64,000 nucleotides of DNA from Acidobacteriota bacterium. GTDB taxonomy: Bacteria > Acidobacteriota > Terriglobia > Terriglobales > Acidobacteriaceae. The stretch covers positions 207,243 to 271,242 of the forward strand of contig JAFDVQ010000009.1 of the NCBI GenBank assembly GCA_018268915.1, read 5' to 3'. The translations under genes were made by a program, and so were the position numbers. A model generated the notes under the pieces. That model made no database searches, was not told where the DNA came from, and saw only the letters and a list, made by a program, of their open reading frames with translations. Positions 27,937-35,943 of this stretch are shown in pieces (position 1 is the stretch's first letter; every line of letters begins with the position of its first letter).

Positions 27937-28869
27937 ATGAATCGAAAGCTTATGGGGACAGCGGTCATCGCCGCAGTGGGGCTCAGCGCTGTTGCACTCA
28001 ACGCGCAGGAGCGCCCGAAGATCACGGGTATTTCGCACCTCGCCGTTTACACTTCTGACGCGACTGCGACGGAGCACTACTACACCGCAATTTTGGGAGC
28101 CGCAAAGGAAGCCGATCCTGAGAACCCTGCCGGCACGAAATATGCATTCAGCTCGTCGCAGTACGTCGAAGTACTGCCACTGCCCGCGAATGCTGGTATC
28201 AATCGCATGGATCACGCAGGATTCAACACTGCAGACGCTGAGGGCATGCGCAAATATCTCGCTGCCAAGGGCTGGAAAGCACCATCATCCGTGACAAAGG
28301 GAAAGGATGGGAGCCGGCGGTTCGCCGTGACAGACCCCGAAGGCAACAAGATTGAATTCGTGCAACTTTCCGCGAGCGCGAAAGCAGTCAACGCACCGAA
28401 GGTTATCGGCAGCCATCTCATCCACGTCGGCTTCCTCGTCCACAGCCGCGAGGCCGAGGACAAGTTCTATCGCGACCTGCTTGGCTTCCGCCCTTACTGG
28501 TTCGGCGGCATGACAGACGAAAAAATCGACTGGGTGAGCCAACAGGTCCCTGATGGACACGACTGGCTCGAGTACATGGTTGCAGGCGGTCCCGGAACGG
28601 GTATTCCCAGCACGATGTCGCAGCAGACTCTGGGCGTCCTTGATCACTTTGCTGTCGGCGAAAACTCCGTGCCAGATGCCTTCAAGAAACTGGAAGCCGA
28701 AAACCGGCTTGGGACGGGGCGTCACGATCAGGCTCCCAAGATTGGTAAGGACGGCAAATATCAGTTCAACATGTACGACCCCGACGGCATCCGAGCTGAG
28801 CTGATGAACTTCAAGGCAACAGAGAAGCCGTGCTGCTCCCCATTTACTGCCGAAGATCCCGCGGAGTAG
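27937..28869 (+). CDS. secreted protein with two VOC (glyoxalase-like) domains
   Basis: About 310 residues from the ATG at 27937 with GAGG five bases upstream. Signal peptide (MGTAVIAAVGLSAVALNAQ) then two vicinal-oxygen-chelate modules: KITGISHLAVYTSDATATEHYYTAILG and later SHLIHVGFLVHSREAEDKFYRDLLG, each ending in a D-P-(E/D)-G-x-(K/R) motif. Periplasmic location is unusual for this fold. The metal ligands His/Glu appear at typical places, but the reaction is unknown. The C-terminus has an unusual CC pair (KPCCSPF). Divergent from the M20 gene and followed by a terminator. Confidence 0.8.
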   Translation: MNRKLMGTAVIAAVGLSAVALNAQERPKITGISHLAVYTSDATATEHYYTAILGAAKEADPENPAGTKYAFSSSQYVEVLPLPANAGINRMDHAGFNTADAEGMRKYLAAKGWKAPSSVTKGKDGSRRFAVTDPEGNKIEFVQLSASAKAVNAPKVIGSHLIHVGFLVHSREAEDKFYRDLLGFRPYWFGGMTDEKIDWVSQQVPDGHDWLEYMVAGGPGTGIPSTMSQQTLGVLDHFAVGENSVPDAFKKLEAENRLGTGRHDQAPKIGKDGKYQFNMYDPDGIRAELMNFKATEKPCCSPFTAEDPAE

Positions 28870-28890
28870 CAGGTTTAAGTTCGATTCTCG

Positions 28891-28921
28891 AAGGGCTGCG
28901 CCTCGGTGCGGCCCTTCTTCC
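28891..28921 (+). terminator. terminator after the VOC gene
   Basis: Stem AAGGGC-TGC with GCG-GCCCTT (9 bp including one G-T pair), 8-base loop, followed by a modest pyrimidine tract; 21 bases after the stop codon. Confidence 0.5.
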
Positions 28922-28930
28922 CGTCCAAGA

Positions 28931-28936
28931 TAAAAT
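28931..28936 (+). promoter_or_regulatory. -10 box of a leaderless gatB transcript
   Basis: TAAAAT five bases before the gatB ATG (28942), right after the preceding terminator, with no Shine-Dalgarno sequence. Confidence 0.45.
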
Positions 28937-28941
28937 TGGAT

Positions 28942-30417
28942 ATGGCCGCAACTGCAATTTCTCCTGAAATTCTCGCCAAGTACGAGCCGGTGATCGGCCT
29001 CGAAGTCCATGTTCAGCTCCTTACAGCGACCAAAATCTTTTGCGGCTGCGCCAACAAGTTCGGCTCCGAACCTAACACCAACATCTGCCCAGTGTGCATC
29101 GGGCTACCCGGAGCTCTGCCTGTGCTCAATGCAAAGGCTGTCGAGTTCGCGACACTGGCGTCGCTGGCATTGAACTGCGAGGTCCGCGAGCGTTCGATCT
29201 TCGCCCGAAAGAACTACTTCTACCCCGACCTCCCAAAGGGCTATCAGATTTCGCAGTTCGACAAGCCGATTGCCGAGCACGGCTGGATAGAGGTCCCCAT
29301 AGCCGACGGCAGCACGAAGAAGATCGGTATCACGCGTCTGCACATGGAAGAGGATGCCGGCAAGAGCATTCACGACGGGTTTTCGGATTCGTCTACACGC
29401 ACCTATCTCGACCTGAACCGCTGCGGCACTCCGCTGACCGAGATTGTGAGCGAGCCGGACATCCGTACGCCGGATGAGGCATTCGAGTACCTCACCCGCC
29501 TCAAAGAGATCCTGCTCTACACCGGCGTATCCGACTGCAACATGGAGGAAGGATCGCTCCGCTGCGACGCCAACGTGAGCGTTCGCCTCAAGGGCGCGGC
29601 GAAGTTCGGCACCAAGGCGGAAGTCAAAAACGTCAACAGCTTTCGCTTTGTCCGTGAGGCGCTGGAGTACGAGATCGAGCGCCAGATCGAAGTTCTTGAA
29701 GAAGGCGGTCACGTCGTGCAGGAGACGCGTCTCTGGAACGCGAACGAGGGACGCACTTTCTCAATGCGGTCGAAGGAGCAGGCGCACGATTATCGCTATT
29801 TTCCTGAGCCCGACCTGCCGCCGCTCGGTCTCTCTCCGGAGTTCATCACGCAAAAGCGAGCCGAGCTGCCGGAGCTTCCGGAAGCACGGCGCAAGAGGAT
29901 GATTGCGGACTACGACTTGAGCTCGAAGGACGCACACACGCTAACATCATCGAGAGAAAACGCAGATCGGTTTGAGGCAGCCGCAAAGTCAGCGAAAAAT
30001 CCGCGTCGCGTCGCAAATATTCTGATCAGCGAACTCGGCGGCCGGTTGAATGCCCTCGGCCTCGAACTTGAGCAATCGCCCATCTCCATGGCCGGAGTCG
30101 TGTTGGCAGCGGATCTACTGGAAGAAGGCAAGATCAGCTCAAAGCAGATGAAAGGCCTCTTTGACATCTGCTTCGACAAGGGCGAGGACTTCCCGGCCGT
30201 CTACGACCGCGAGAAGCCCGAACAGATCACCGACACCTCCGCGATCGAGAAACTCATCGACGAAGTGATTGCAGCCAACCCAAAGCAGGTGGAACAATAC
30301 CGGGCCGGAAAGAAATCGCTGGCCGGCTTCTTTGTCGGCCAGGTCATGCGCGCCTCCAAAGGACAGGCAAATCCCGCATTGCTGAACGAACTGGTCACGA
30401 AGAAGCTGGAAGGCTGA
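28942..30417 (+). CDS. gatB: aspartyl/glutamyl-tRNA(Asn/Gln) amidotransferase subunit B
   Basis: 491 residues from ATG 28942 (the frame opens at 28906, inside the terminator region). GatB catalytic cradle motifs: YEPVIGLEVHVQL, FCGCANKFG with CPVCIGLPGALP (zinc-binding cysteines), FYPDLPKGYQISQFD, RLHMEEDAGKS, GVSDCNMEEGSLRCDANVS, then the helical and YqeY-like tail domains (ADLLEEGKISSKQMKGL). Acts with GatA and GatC to amidate misacylated Glu-tRNA(Gln) or Asp-tRNA(Asn). gatA and gatC are not adjacent, so the subunits are encoded apart in this genome. Confidence 0.97.
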   Translation: MAATAISPEILAKYEPVIGLEVHVQLLTATKIFCGCANKFGSEPNTNICPVCIGLPGALPVLNAKAVEFATLASLALNCEVRERSIFARKNYFYPDLPKGYQISQFDKPIAEHGWIEVPIADGSTKKIGITRLHMEEDAGKSIHDGFSDSSTRTYLDLNRCGTPLTEIVSEPDIRTPDEAFEYLTRLKEILLYTGVSDCNMEEGSLRCDANVSVRLKGAAKFGTKAEVKNVNSFRFVREALEYEIERQIEVLEEGGHVVQETRLWNANEGRTFSMRSKEQAHDYRYFPEPDLPPLGLSPEFITQKRAELPELPEARRKRMIADYDLSSKDAHTLTSSRENADRFEAAAKSAKNPRRVANILISELGGRLNALGLELEQSPISMAGVVLAADLLEEGKISSKQMKGLFDICFDKGEDFPAVYDREKPEQITDTSAIEKLIDEVIAANPKQVEQYRAGKKSLAGFFVGQVMRASKGQANPALLNELVTKKLEG

Positions 30418-30431
30418 TCGCTCTGTTCGGC

Positions 30432-30749
30432 TCATCGCGATTTCGCCGCGTGCTGACGTGCTGAATCACGCCACGGCATCCGTACCGTGTAAACCGGCGT
30501 AGCCGTGCTGCTTTCCTTCTCGACGTTTAGCAGCTTGCGCCTGAGCAGCCAGCGAACCGCGGACTGAGCTGAACTCTTCGAGATTCCGACCGATTCAGCC
30601 AACTGCTGATAGCTTGCGCGAATCTCGCGTTTGGTACGCGACTGCTCCGCCGCGAGCCAAAGATACACAAGAAAGCTGACCGGCTTGTGATCGTGACCGA
30701 CCAGATCACGCATAAGCACGTCTGTGATGTAGTCATCGAGAAGAGGCAT
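30432..30749 (-). CDS. small helix-turn-helix protein (MarR/replication-initiator-like winged helix)
   Basis: 105 residues from the ATG at 30749; the frame opens at 30821. The pattern LLDDYITDVLMRDLVGHDHKPVSFLVYLWL, then a classic helix-turn-helix (SYQQLAESVGISKSSAQSAVRWLLRRKLL) and a basic wing/tail is a winged-helix DNA-binding fold. It is divergently transcribed from the VOC gene at 30,834, a common arrangement for a regulator and its target, but this is inference only. Ends 15 bases from the convergent gatB stop. Confidence 0.65.
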   Translation of the reverse strand: MPLLDDYITDVLMRDLVGHDHKPVSFLVYLWLAAEQSRTKREIRASYQQLAESVGISKSSAQSAVRWLLRRKLLNVEKESSTATPVYTVRMPWRDSARQHAAKSR

Positions 30750-30833
30750 AGCTATATCAACAGATACTACAGCACCCGATACCTGATTGTTCTCGGCGGA
30801 AGCCCGCGGTATTCTCCCCATCGTGAGGTCGAA

Positions 30834-31202
30834 ATGATCAAGGGCATCAAGTTTGTCGGAGTTCCGGTTCGGGACCAGGACGTTGCTTTAAAGTTCTACA
30901 CCGAGGCGCTTGGCATGAAGGTAATGACAGATCAACCTTTCACGCCCCAGCAGAGATGGATTGAGCTCAAGATTCCAGGAGCAGACAGTGGCGTCACGCT
31001 CTTCACGCCGCAAGGGCACGAGGACCGAATTGGCCAGTTCCAATCCATTTCATTCTGGTGCGATGACGTATTCGCCGAGGCCGACGCCCTGAAGAAGAAG
31101 GGCGTTTTCTTCACAAAAGAACCGGCGACCGAGTCCTGGGGCACGGCCGCCGTTTTTCGCGATCCTGATGGGAATCAGTTCGTGCTATCGAGCCGCAAGT
31201 AG
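30834..31202 (+). CDS. VOC family protein (glyoxalase/bleomycin-resistance-like)
   Basis: 122 residues, the single-domain VOC length. ATG 30834 has GAGG upstream. Two beta-alpha-beta-beta-beta modules: IKGIKFVGVPVRDQDVALKFYTEALGMKV and then SISFWCDDVFAEADALKKKGV, closing with FRDPDGNQFVLSS. Metal-site residues (a glutamate in IELKIPG, a Glu/Gln near the C-terminus) look partly conserved. A small-molecule-modifying or binding enzyme, probably cytoplasmic; the substrate cannot be named. Convergent with the carboxypeptidase-regulatory-like gene, two bases apart. Confidence 0.8.
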   Translation: MIKGIKFVGVPVRDQDVALKFYTEALGMKVMTDQPFTPQQRWIELKIPGADSGVTLFTPQGHEDRIGQFQSISFWCDDVFAEADALKKKGVFFTKEPATESWGTAAVFRDPDGNQFVLSSRK

Positions 31203-31204
31203 AT

Positions 31205-31573
31205 TTACTTCAGCTTCAGCTCGGTCTCGTACTCTTTGCTCGCATTCCACGAGCTCACAGTTTTCGTTGGGCTTTTCTTGCCGTCTTTCTCTGCCCAGAG
31301 ATCGTAGTCGTCAGTCATATTGACCTGGGCAAAGCGGAAGCGGCCATTGCTGGCGGAGGTGTAGCTGCGAATCGCCTTGGTCTTGCTGTTTTTGAGGAAC
31401 ACGGTCGCGCCCTGCACAGGCGCAGATTCGCCATCTACCACCAGGCCGCCCACGCTCCTCTGGCCCACATTCTGGGCATATGCGGCGGAGATAGTGGCGA
31501 CCGATGGGATAGCACCCAGCGTCAATGCTGCGAACAGGGCCCATGCCGTTACTCGTGCGCGACTGCGTTTCAC
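31205..31573 (-). CDS. secreted carboxypeptidase regulatory-like domain protein
   Basis: 122 residues with a signal peptide (WALFAALTLGAIPSVATISAAYAQ). The mature part is one carboxypeptidase-regulatory-like beta-sandwich: GGLVVDGESAPVQGATVFLKNSKT, SYTSASNGRFRFAQV, YDLWAEKDGKKSPTKTV. Such domains occur on TonB-dependent receptors and surface proteins in Acidobacteria; here it stands alone. It starts with GTG overlapping the stop of the LysW-like gene (GTGA), so the two are translationally coupled. The functional link between them is unclear. Confidence 0.75.
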   Translation of the reverse strand: MKRSRARVTAWALFAALTLGAIPSVATISAAYAQNVGQRSVGGLVVDGESAPVQGATVFLKNSKTKAIRSYTSASNGRFRFAQVNMTDDYDLWAEKDGKKSPTKTVSSWNASKEYETELKLK

Positions 31574-31767
31574 TCTTCCTCCTCGTCCTCGTCCTTGTAA
31601 TCATCTTCGTCTTCGTCGATTCCCTCTTCCACTTTCGACAACTCAAGGGGATCGACGCCCACGATTTCGTACTCGCTTCCACACTCATCACAGGCGACCA
31701 CGTCGCCCTCTTCCACTTCGTCTACGTCGATATCGAGATTGTTTTCGCATTCCGGGCAGCTTGTCAT
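31570..31767 (-). CDS. LysW-like zinc-ribbon protein
   Basis: 65 residues. Zinc ribbon with CPEC (C4, C7) and CDEC (C26, C29), followed by GSEYEIVGVDPLEL and a very acidic tail (many Asp and Glu). This matches the amino-group carrier protein LysW/ArgW of the alpha-aminoadipate and glutamate carrier-mediated lysine/arginine pathways, except that the canonical carrier ends in EDEDWGE; here the tail is acidic and ends in four glutamates, so carrier function is doubtful. GGAGAGAGGAGG precedes the ATG. No lysX/argX homologue is near. Confidence 0.7.
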   Translation of the reverse strand: MTSCPECENNLDIDVDEVEEGDVVACDECGSEYEIVGVDPLELSKVEEGIDEDEDDYKDEDEEEE

Positions 31768-31809
31768 GGCAGCCTCCTCTCTCCAGGCAATATTTGATGT
31801 AGGATGACG

Positions 31810-31824
31810 GTACCCATAGGGTAC
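31810..31824. promoter_or_regulatory. palindrome between divergent LysW-like and M28 genes
   Basis: GTACCCATAGGGTAC is a perfect inverted repeat (6-bp arms, 3-base centre) in a 145-base divergent spacer, 43 bases from the LysW-like start. Possible operator; no regulator can be matched. Confidence 0.3.
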
Positions 31825-31912
31825 GAACTCCGGCTAGTTTTAGGCAAACCCTTCGCCCAGGTCAAGTAGCCGAGACCCTTCCTCACCCAGAAGTACCGCA
31901 TCGGAGAACAGA

Positions 31913-33367
31913 ATGCAGAATGAGCGTGCGCTGTTGTTTTGCGGGATTCTTTTTTCCTGCGGTCTTGCCTTCTCACAGCCCGACTATCAACGTCATGCCA
32001 CCTCCCTTAAGCCGGCTCCGCCGGACCCGGCAATCGCTCGTGCCCTGGCGTCCATCACAGCTGCCCAAATAGATCAGACGGTAAAAGCGCTGGTTAGTTT
32101 CGGTACCCGCAACACATTGACCAGCATGGACAGTAACCTCCCTTCCAGCCAGGGGATCAACGCTGCCGCCGACTGGATTGCCGGCCAATTCCGGGCAATC
32201 TCCCAACAGTGCGGAGGCTGTCTGGAGGTAAAACGTGATACTTTCGTCGCCGATCCCGCCAGTGGCGAGGGCTGGGCAAAGCGGATTCCCAAGCCAACGA
32301 AGATCACGAACGTATACGCCGTCATGCACGGATCTGACCCCGAACGGGCGAAGCAGATGGTGCTGGTGACCGGCCACTACGATTCGATCAACTCCAATGT
32401 CTTCGCCAACTGGTCCGACACCTCCGGCGCAGCTCCCGGTGCCAATGACGATGCATCGGGCGTGGCGGTATCGATCGCATGTGCACGTGCTCTAAGCAAG
32501 ATCAAGTTTCCATCCACGATTGTCTTCGTTGCGGTGGCGGCAGAAGAGCAGGGCCTGGTTGGCTCGGGTCACCTTGCCAGGCTGGCCAAGTCTGAAGGAT
32601 GGCAACTTGAGGCTGTATTGAACAACGATATTGTCGGGGGCAACACCACTCCGGGCGACACTCTGCAGCTCAAGGATCGCGTGCGCGTCTTCTCTGAGGG
32701 TGTTCCCGTTGCCGCTACACCTCAGGAGCAGCAGCGCATCCGCGCGCTTGGTAAGGAAAGCGATTCGCCTAGCCGTGAAGTTGCACGCGCGGTAGCGGAG
32801 GCCGATCGCACTTACTTCGCAGCGGCCGCGCAACAGAATCGATTCGGCGCGTTTCTCGTCGACCGGCCGGACCGCTACCTGCGTGGCGGCGATCATAGTT
32901 CATTCAACCGTGAAGGTTTTGCAGCTGTCCGCTTCACCGAGTGGCGCGAAGACTTCAACCATCAGCATAAAAATGTTGTGCGACCGGCTACCGGATCGAA
33001 CGATCCAGTGCAAGGCGACCTGCCGGAGTTCGTCGATTTCAAATACGTGGCGCAAGTCGCGCGTCTAAATGCAGCGACATTGGCAACCCTGGCTTTTGCA
33101 CCCGGAGTGCCTCAAAAGGTCGAAATCGAAGCTAAAAATCTCGGAAATGGTACGACTCTCACTTGGGAGGGACCCGCAAGTGGCGGAGTAGCCCACTACG
33201 AAGTTCTGTGGCGGGAGACGACTGCTCCCGACTGGCAGTATGTGAAAGAAGTTGCGCCAACAGGCGGGCAAGTATCGGTCAGTTTGCCGATCTCGAAAGA
33301 CAACGTGATCTTCGGCGTGCGCGCAATCGATGCCAGGGGACATCGCGGCCTGGTTGTCGTCCCGTAG
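31913..33367 (+). CDS. secreted M28 family aminopeptidase with C-terminal fibronectin-like domain
   Basis: 484 residues. Signal peptide (LLFCGILFSCGLAFSQ). M28 dizinc motifs: VLVTGHYDSIN (His, Asp), PGANDDASG (bridging Asp), AVAAEEQGLVGS (Glu pair) and the later GGDHSSFNREG (His ligand). The last 95 residues (GTTLTWEGPASGGVAHYEVLWRETTAPDWQYV) form a fibronectin type III-like beta-sandwich. A periplasmic or outer-surface aminopeptidase. GGAG is suitably placed before the ATG. Transcribed divergently from the LysW-like pair. Confidence 0.9.
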   Translation: MQNERALLFCGILFSCGLAFSQPDYQRHATSLKPAPPDPAIARALASITAAQIDQTVKALVSFGTRNTLTSMDSNLPSSQGINAAADWIAGQFRAISQQCGGCLEVKRDTFVADPASGEGWAKRIPKPTKITNVYAVMHGSDPERAKQMVLVTGHYDSINSNVFANWSDTSGAAPGANDDASGVAVSIACARALSKIKFPSTIVFVAVAAEEQGLVGSGHLARLAKSEGWQLEAVLNNDIVGGNTTPGDTLQLKDRVRVFSEGVPVAATPQEQQRIRALGKESDSPSREVARAVAEADRTYFAAAAQQNRFGAFLVDRPDRYLRGGDHSSFNREGFAAVRFTEWREDFNHQHKNVVRPATGSNDPVQGDLPEFVDFKYVAQVARLNAATLATLAFAPGVPQKVEIEAKNLGNGTTLTWEGPASGGVAHYEVLWRETTAPDWQYVKEVAPTGGQVSVSLPISKDNVIFGVRAIDARGHRGLVVVP

Positions 33368-33440
33368 CGGGAAGTCAGAACTTCAGCAGACGGTTGGGCG
33401 ATGACACGTCTATGCCGTTACGTTTAACCTGTTCAAGACC

Positions 33441-34259
33441 ATGCCACGGATTGGCGCCACCCAACTTTCGTTTCCGAGCTTTCGCGGCGCAACGCGACTG
33501 CTGGTCCTCGTCAATCTTGTTACGTTCTTCATCCTGCTCATTCTGCAGTCTGTCAGCTTTGATCTCTACCGGTGGCTGGTGGAGCACACCGCGCTTTGGC
33601 CGCAGGCTTTTCTTCATGGGTGGATCTGGCAGCCCCTGACTTACAGCTTTGTTCAGCTGGGCATCTCCTCCACGCTGTTCGCGCTGCTTTCCATCTGGTT
33701 CCTCTCCGGTTTCCTGGAGAATCTTCATCCCAGCGACTGGGTTCTCGGGCTCTATGCTACCTCGATAGTTTTCACAGCGATCGCCGGAATCCTGATCTGT
33801 GCGGCCTCCCTCATGCTGGGACACCCGATCCCGAATGCTCCGCTCGCCGGTTCATTTGGCGGAATCTTCGGCATGCTGGTCGTGATTGGAGTTCTCTACG
33901 GGGACACAGAGTTCATGTTGTTTCCCCTACCGATCAGCATCAAGGCTCGGTACATTGCTATCATCTACGGCTTGGTTGCGATCGCCTACTTCTTTACAGG
34001 TTCGTGGATGTACGCCTTTGCTCAAGTCGGAGGAGCATTTGGCGGTTGGCTCTTCACGCGCATGGCATCGAAACGCGGAGTTGCCTTTGCAATGAGCGAA
34101 TGGTGGTATGGTCTTCGGAACTCCTTTTACCGGAACAAGCGTCGCAAAGCCGCCAAAAAGTTCGAAGTCTACATGAAAGAGCAGGGACGCACTGTTCGAT
34201 TCGATGGCAGCGGCCGTCAGATCGACGACGACCCCGAAGACAAGACTCGCTGGAATTGA
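33441..34259 (+). CDS. rhomboid-like membrane protein lacking catalytic residues
   Basis: 272 residues with six membrane helices in rhomboid order. The helix-4 motif, normally GxSGxxxG, reads GSFGGIFG, placing F139 at the catalytic serine. The helix-6 motif, normally H-L-G-G-x-x-x-G, reads QVGGAFGG with Gln195 at the catalytic histidine. The helix-2 oxyanion segment is STLFAL instead of HLLFNM. WQPLTYSF and the overall fold are retained, so this is a pseudoprotease. A basic cytosolic tail follows (about residues 205-272). No Shine-Dalgarno sequence. Convergent with the acidic-protein gene. Confidence 0.75.
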   Translation: MPRIGATQLSFPSFRGATRLLVLVNLVTFFILLILQSVSFDLYRWLVEHTALWPQAFLHGWIWQPLTYSFVQLGISSTLFALLSIWFLSGFLENLHPSDWVLGLYATSIVFTAIAGILICAASLMLGHPIPNAPLAGSFGGIFGMLVVIGVLYGDTEFMLFPLPISIKARYIAIIYGLVAIAYFFTGSWMYAFAQVGGAFGGWLFTRMASKRGVAFAMSEWWYGLRNSFYRNKRRKAAKKFEVYMKEQGRTVRFDGSGRQIDDDPEDKTRWN

Positions 34260-34319
34260 CGGCGCTTCGAGGCAAGCTCTAGCGCCGCGATTCCCTTGAC
34301 TTTCCTGACCACATGTTTC

Positions 34320-34826
34320 CTAATCCGCTTTCCGATCTTCAATAGTCTCGTCCATTGGTTCATCGAGGTTGCCTTCAAGTACCGTGTCAGATCCCGCAAT
34401 CGAGCTACCGGGGTTTTGTTGCCGCAACACTCCGCTCGTGTCGTCGCGACCCGGCTCAACGCTGACCGCACCGATATCTTCCTGCAAAGGGCTGGCTTCA
34501 GTAAAGCGGGCCAAGCTTTCCTCTGCGACGTCATCAACGATGCGCCCCGAGCCGTCGCGACTGCTGGGCAGATCATCATCCTGAGCCAGATTGACCTGGA
34601 GCGCATCCACTTCTTCCTCGGTGCTCGCTGCTAGTTCTGATAGCTTTTCGCTCAAGTCATCGTCTTCCACGTCGTCGCTGTCCTCCGCGCCGGACGCGAG
34701 AATCTCAACACGCTCCACATCGCTCTCGTTGTCGAGTTCGTCGGGTGTGGTCGCGATCTGACGCCCAAGGTTTCCGGCCTCTCCTGGCCGGGCATTTTCA
34801 TTTCGCCGCTCATTCCGATCCGCCAT
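34320..34826 (-). CDS. acidic, probably disordered hypothetical protein
   Basis: 168 residues from ATG 34826, which has CAGGAG six bases upstream (frame open to 34973, where it would overlap the fabD promoter). Asp/Glu/Ser-rich throughout, no aromatic core, no signal peptide or membrane segment; blocks such as ESDVERVEILASGAED and EEEVDALQVNLAQDDD alternate with Pro/Gly-poor acidic stretches. Not a family I recognise. Between the rhomboid-like gene (convergent) and fabD (divergent). Confidence 0.55.
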   Translation of the reverse strand: MADRNERRNENARPGEAGNLGRQIATTPDELDNESDVERVEILASGAEDSDDVEDDDLSEKLSELAASTEEEVDALQVNLAQDDDLPSSRDGSGRIVDDVAEESLARFTEASPLQEDIGAVSVEPGRDDTSGVLRQQNPGSSIAGSDTVLEGNLDEPMDETIEDRKAD

Positions 34827-34949
34827 TGTTTGCTCCTGATCTGCTCTGTCACTCGTGCTCTCCTCTCTGATGCATCCTGCAGCGCATCTGCATGTCTGGG
34901 GAATGCACAGTGCGAGATCGTCGGCACAATCCTCTGAACCGGGGTGGGA

Positions 34950-34955
34950 TACAAT
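34950..34955 (+). promoter_or_regulatory. -10 box close to the fabD start
   Basis: TACAAT with ten bases to the fabD ATG, leaving at most a few untranslated bases; the spacer CTCCTCTGAA is the opposite of a Shine-Dalgarno sequence. Confidence 0.45.
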
Positions 34956-34965
34956 CTCCTCTGAA

Positions 34966-35913
34966 ATGAACAAGAAAATTGCATTTCTCTTTCCAGGTCA
35001 GGGATCGCAGGCCGTGGGCATGGGCCGCGAACTTGCGGATCGTTTTCCAGTCGCCCGTCAGACGTTTGAAGAAGCCGATGAGGCCTGTGATTTCGCGCTG
35101 TCGAAGCTCTGCTTCGAAGGACCTGAAGAAGAACTGAAGCTCACGGAAAACACGCAACCCGCCATCATGACAGTGAGCGTGGCCGTGCTTCGCGTTCTTG
35201 CCGAGCAGAACATAAAGCCTGCGCTGGCCGCTGGGCACTCGCTTGGGGAATGGTCAGCCCACGTCGCAGCAGGAACCTTGTCGTTCGCCGACGCGGTCCG
35301 CTCAGTGAAGGCCCGCGGAAAGGCCATGCAGCAGGCTGTGCCTCCCGGTCAGGGAGCCATGGCCGCGGTTCTGCAGCTTGATGCGGAAAAGGTCGCTGAA
35401 GCCTGCGGCGCAGCCGCTCAGGACACCGGCCTTGTGGTCGCCGCCGCTAACTTAAACTCGCCAGGACAGACCGTCATCTCCGGCGCAACCGCAGCGGTCG
35501 AAAAGGCCGCAGCACTCTGTAAAGAAAGAGGAGCGCGCCGAGCCGTCATGCTTCCCGTCAGCGCTCCATTCCATTGCGCGCTGATGCAACCCGCACAGGA
35601 AGAAGTCGCCCGGGTTCTCGCCGGACTCAAGCTGAGCGACCCGCAGATTCCAGTCGCGGCCAACGTCAGCGGCACCATCGTCTCCACCGCTGATGGTGCG
35701 CGAGAAGCCCTGACTAAGCAGGTAACCGGCGCAGTGCGCTGGGTTGACTGCATGCGGGCGCTGATCGGTGCCGAGGTCGAACTATTCGTCGAGGTCGGTC
35801 CCGGGAAAGTGCTCTGCGGACTGCTTAAGCAGATCGACCCTGCGCAGAAATCCCTGAATGTGGAAGACACTGCGAGCCTCGAAAAAACGCTGGCGGAGCT
35901 GGCCTCCGCCTAA
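34966..35913 (+). CDS. fabD: malonyl-CoA:ACP transacylase
   Basis: 315 residues from ATG 34966. Motifs: FLFPGQGSQAVGMG (oxyanion region), AAGHSLGEWSA with the nucleophile S92 (usually GHSLGEYSA/FSA), AAANLNSPGQTVISG, and PVSAPFHCALM with the catalytic histidine. Loads malonyl groups onto ACP, the substrate for FabF. The gene stands apart from acpP-fabF and faces a convergent hypothetical gene 30 bases downstream. The longer frame (34855) overlaps an unrelated spacer and is rejected. Confidence 0.96.
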   Translation: MNKKIAFLFPGQGSQAVGMGRELADRFPVARQTFEEADEACDFALSKLCFEGPEEELKLTENTQPAIMTVSVAVLRVLAEQNIKPALAAGHSLGEWSAHVAAGTLSFADAVRSVKARGKAMQQAVPPGQGAMAAVLQLDAEKVAEACGAAAQDTGLVVAAANLNSPGQTVISGATAAVEKAAALCKERGARRAVMLPVSAPFHCALMQPAQEEVARVLAGLKLSDPQIPVAANVSGTIVSTADGAREALTKQVTGAVRWVDCMRALIGAEVELFVEVGPGKVLCGLLKQIDPAQKSLNVEDTASLEKTLAELASA

Positions 35914-35943
35914 GTGTCGTGTCTGGCAGGTCCGACTCGCGAT

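Noticed and set aside
34855..34965. N-terminal extension of fabD
   Set aside because: FabD family begins at the MNKKIAFLFPGQGSQ segment; the extension overlaps a divergent gene's upstream region and lacks an SD.
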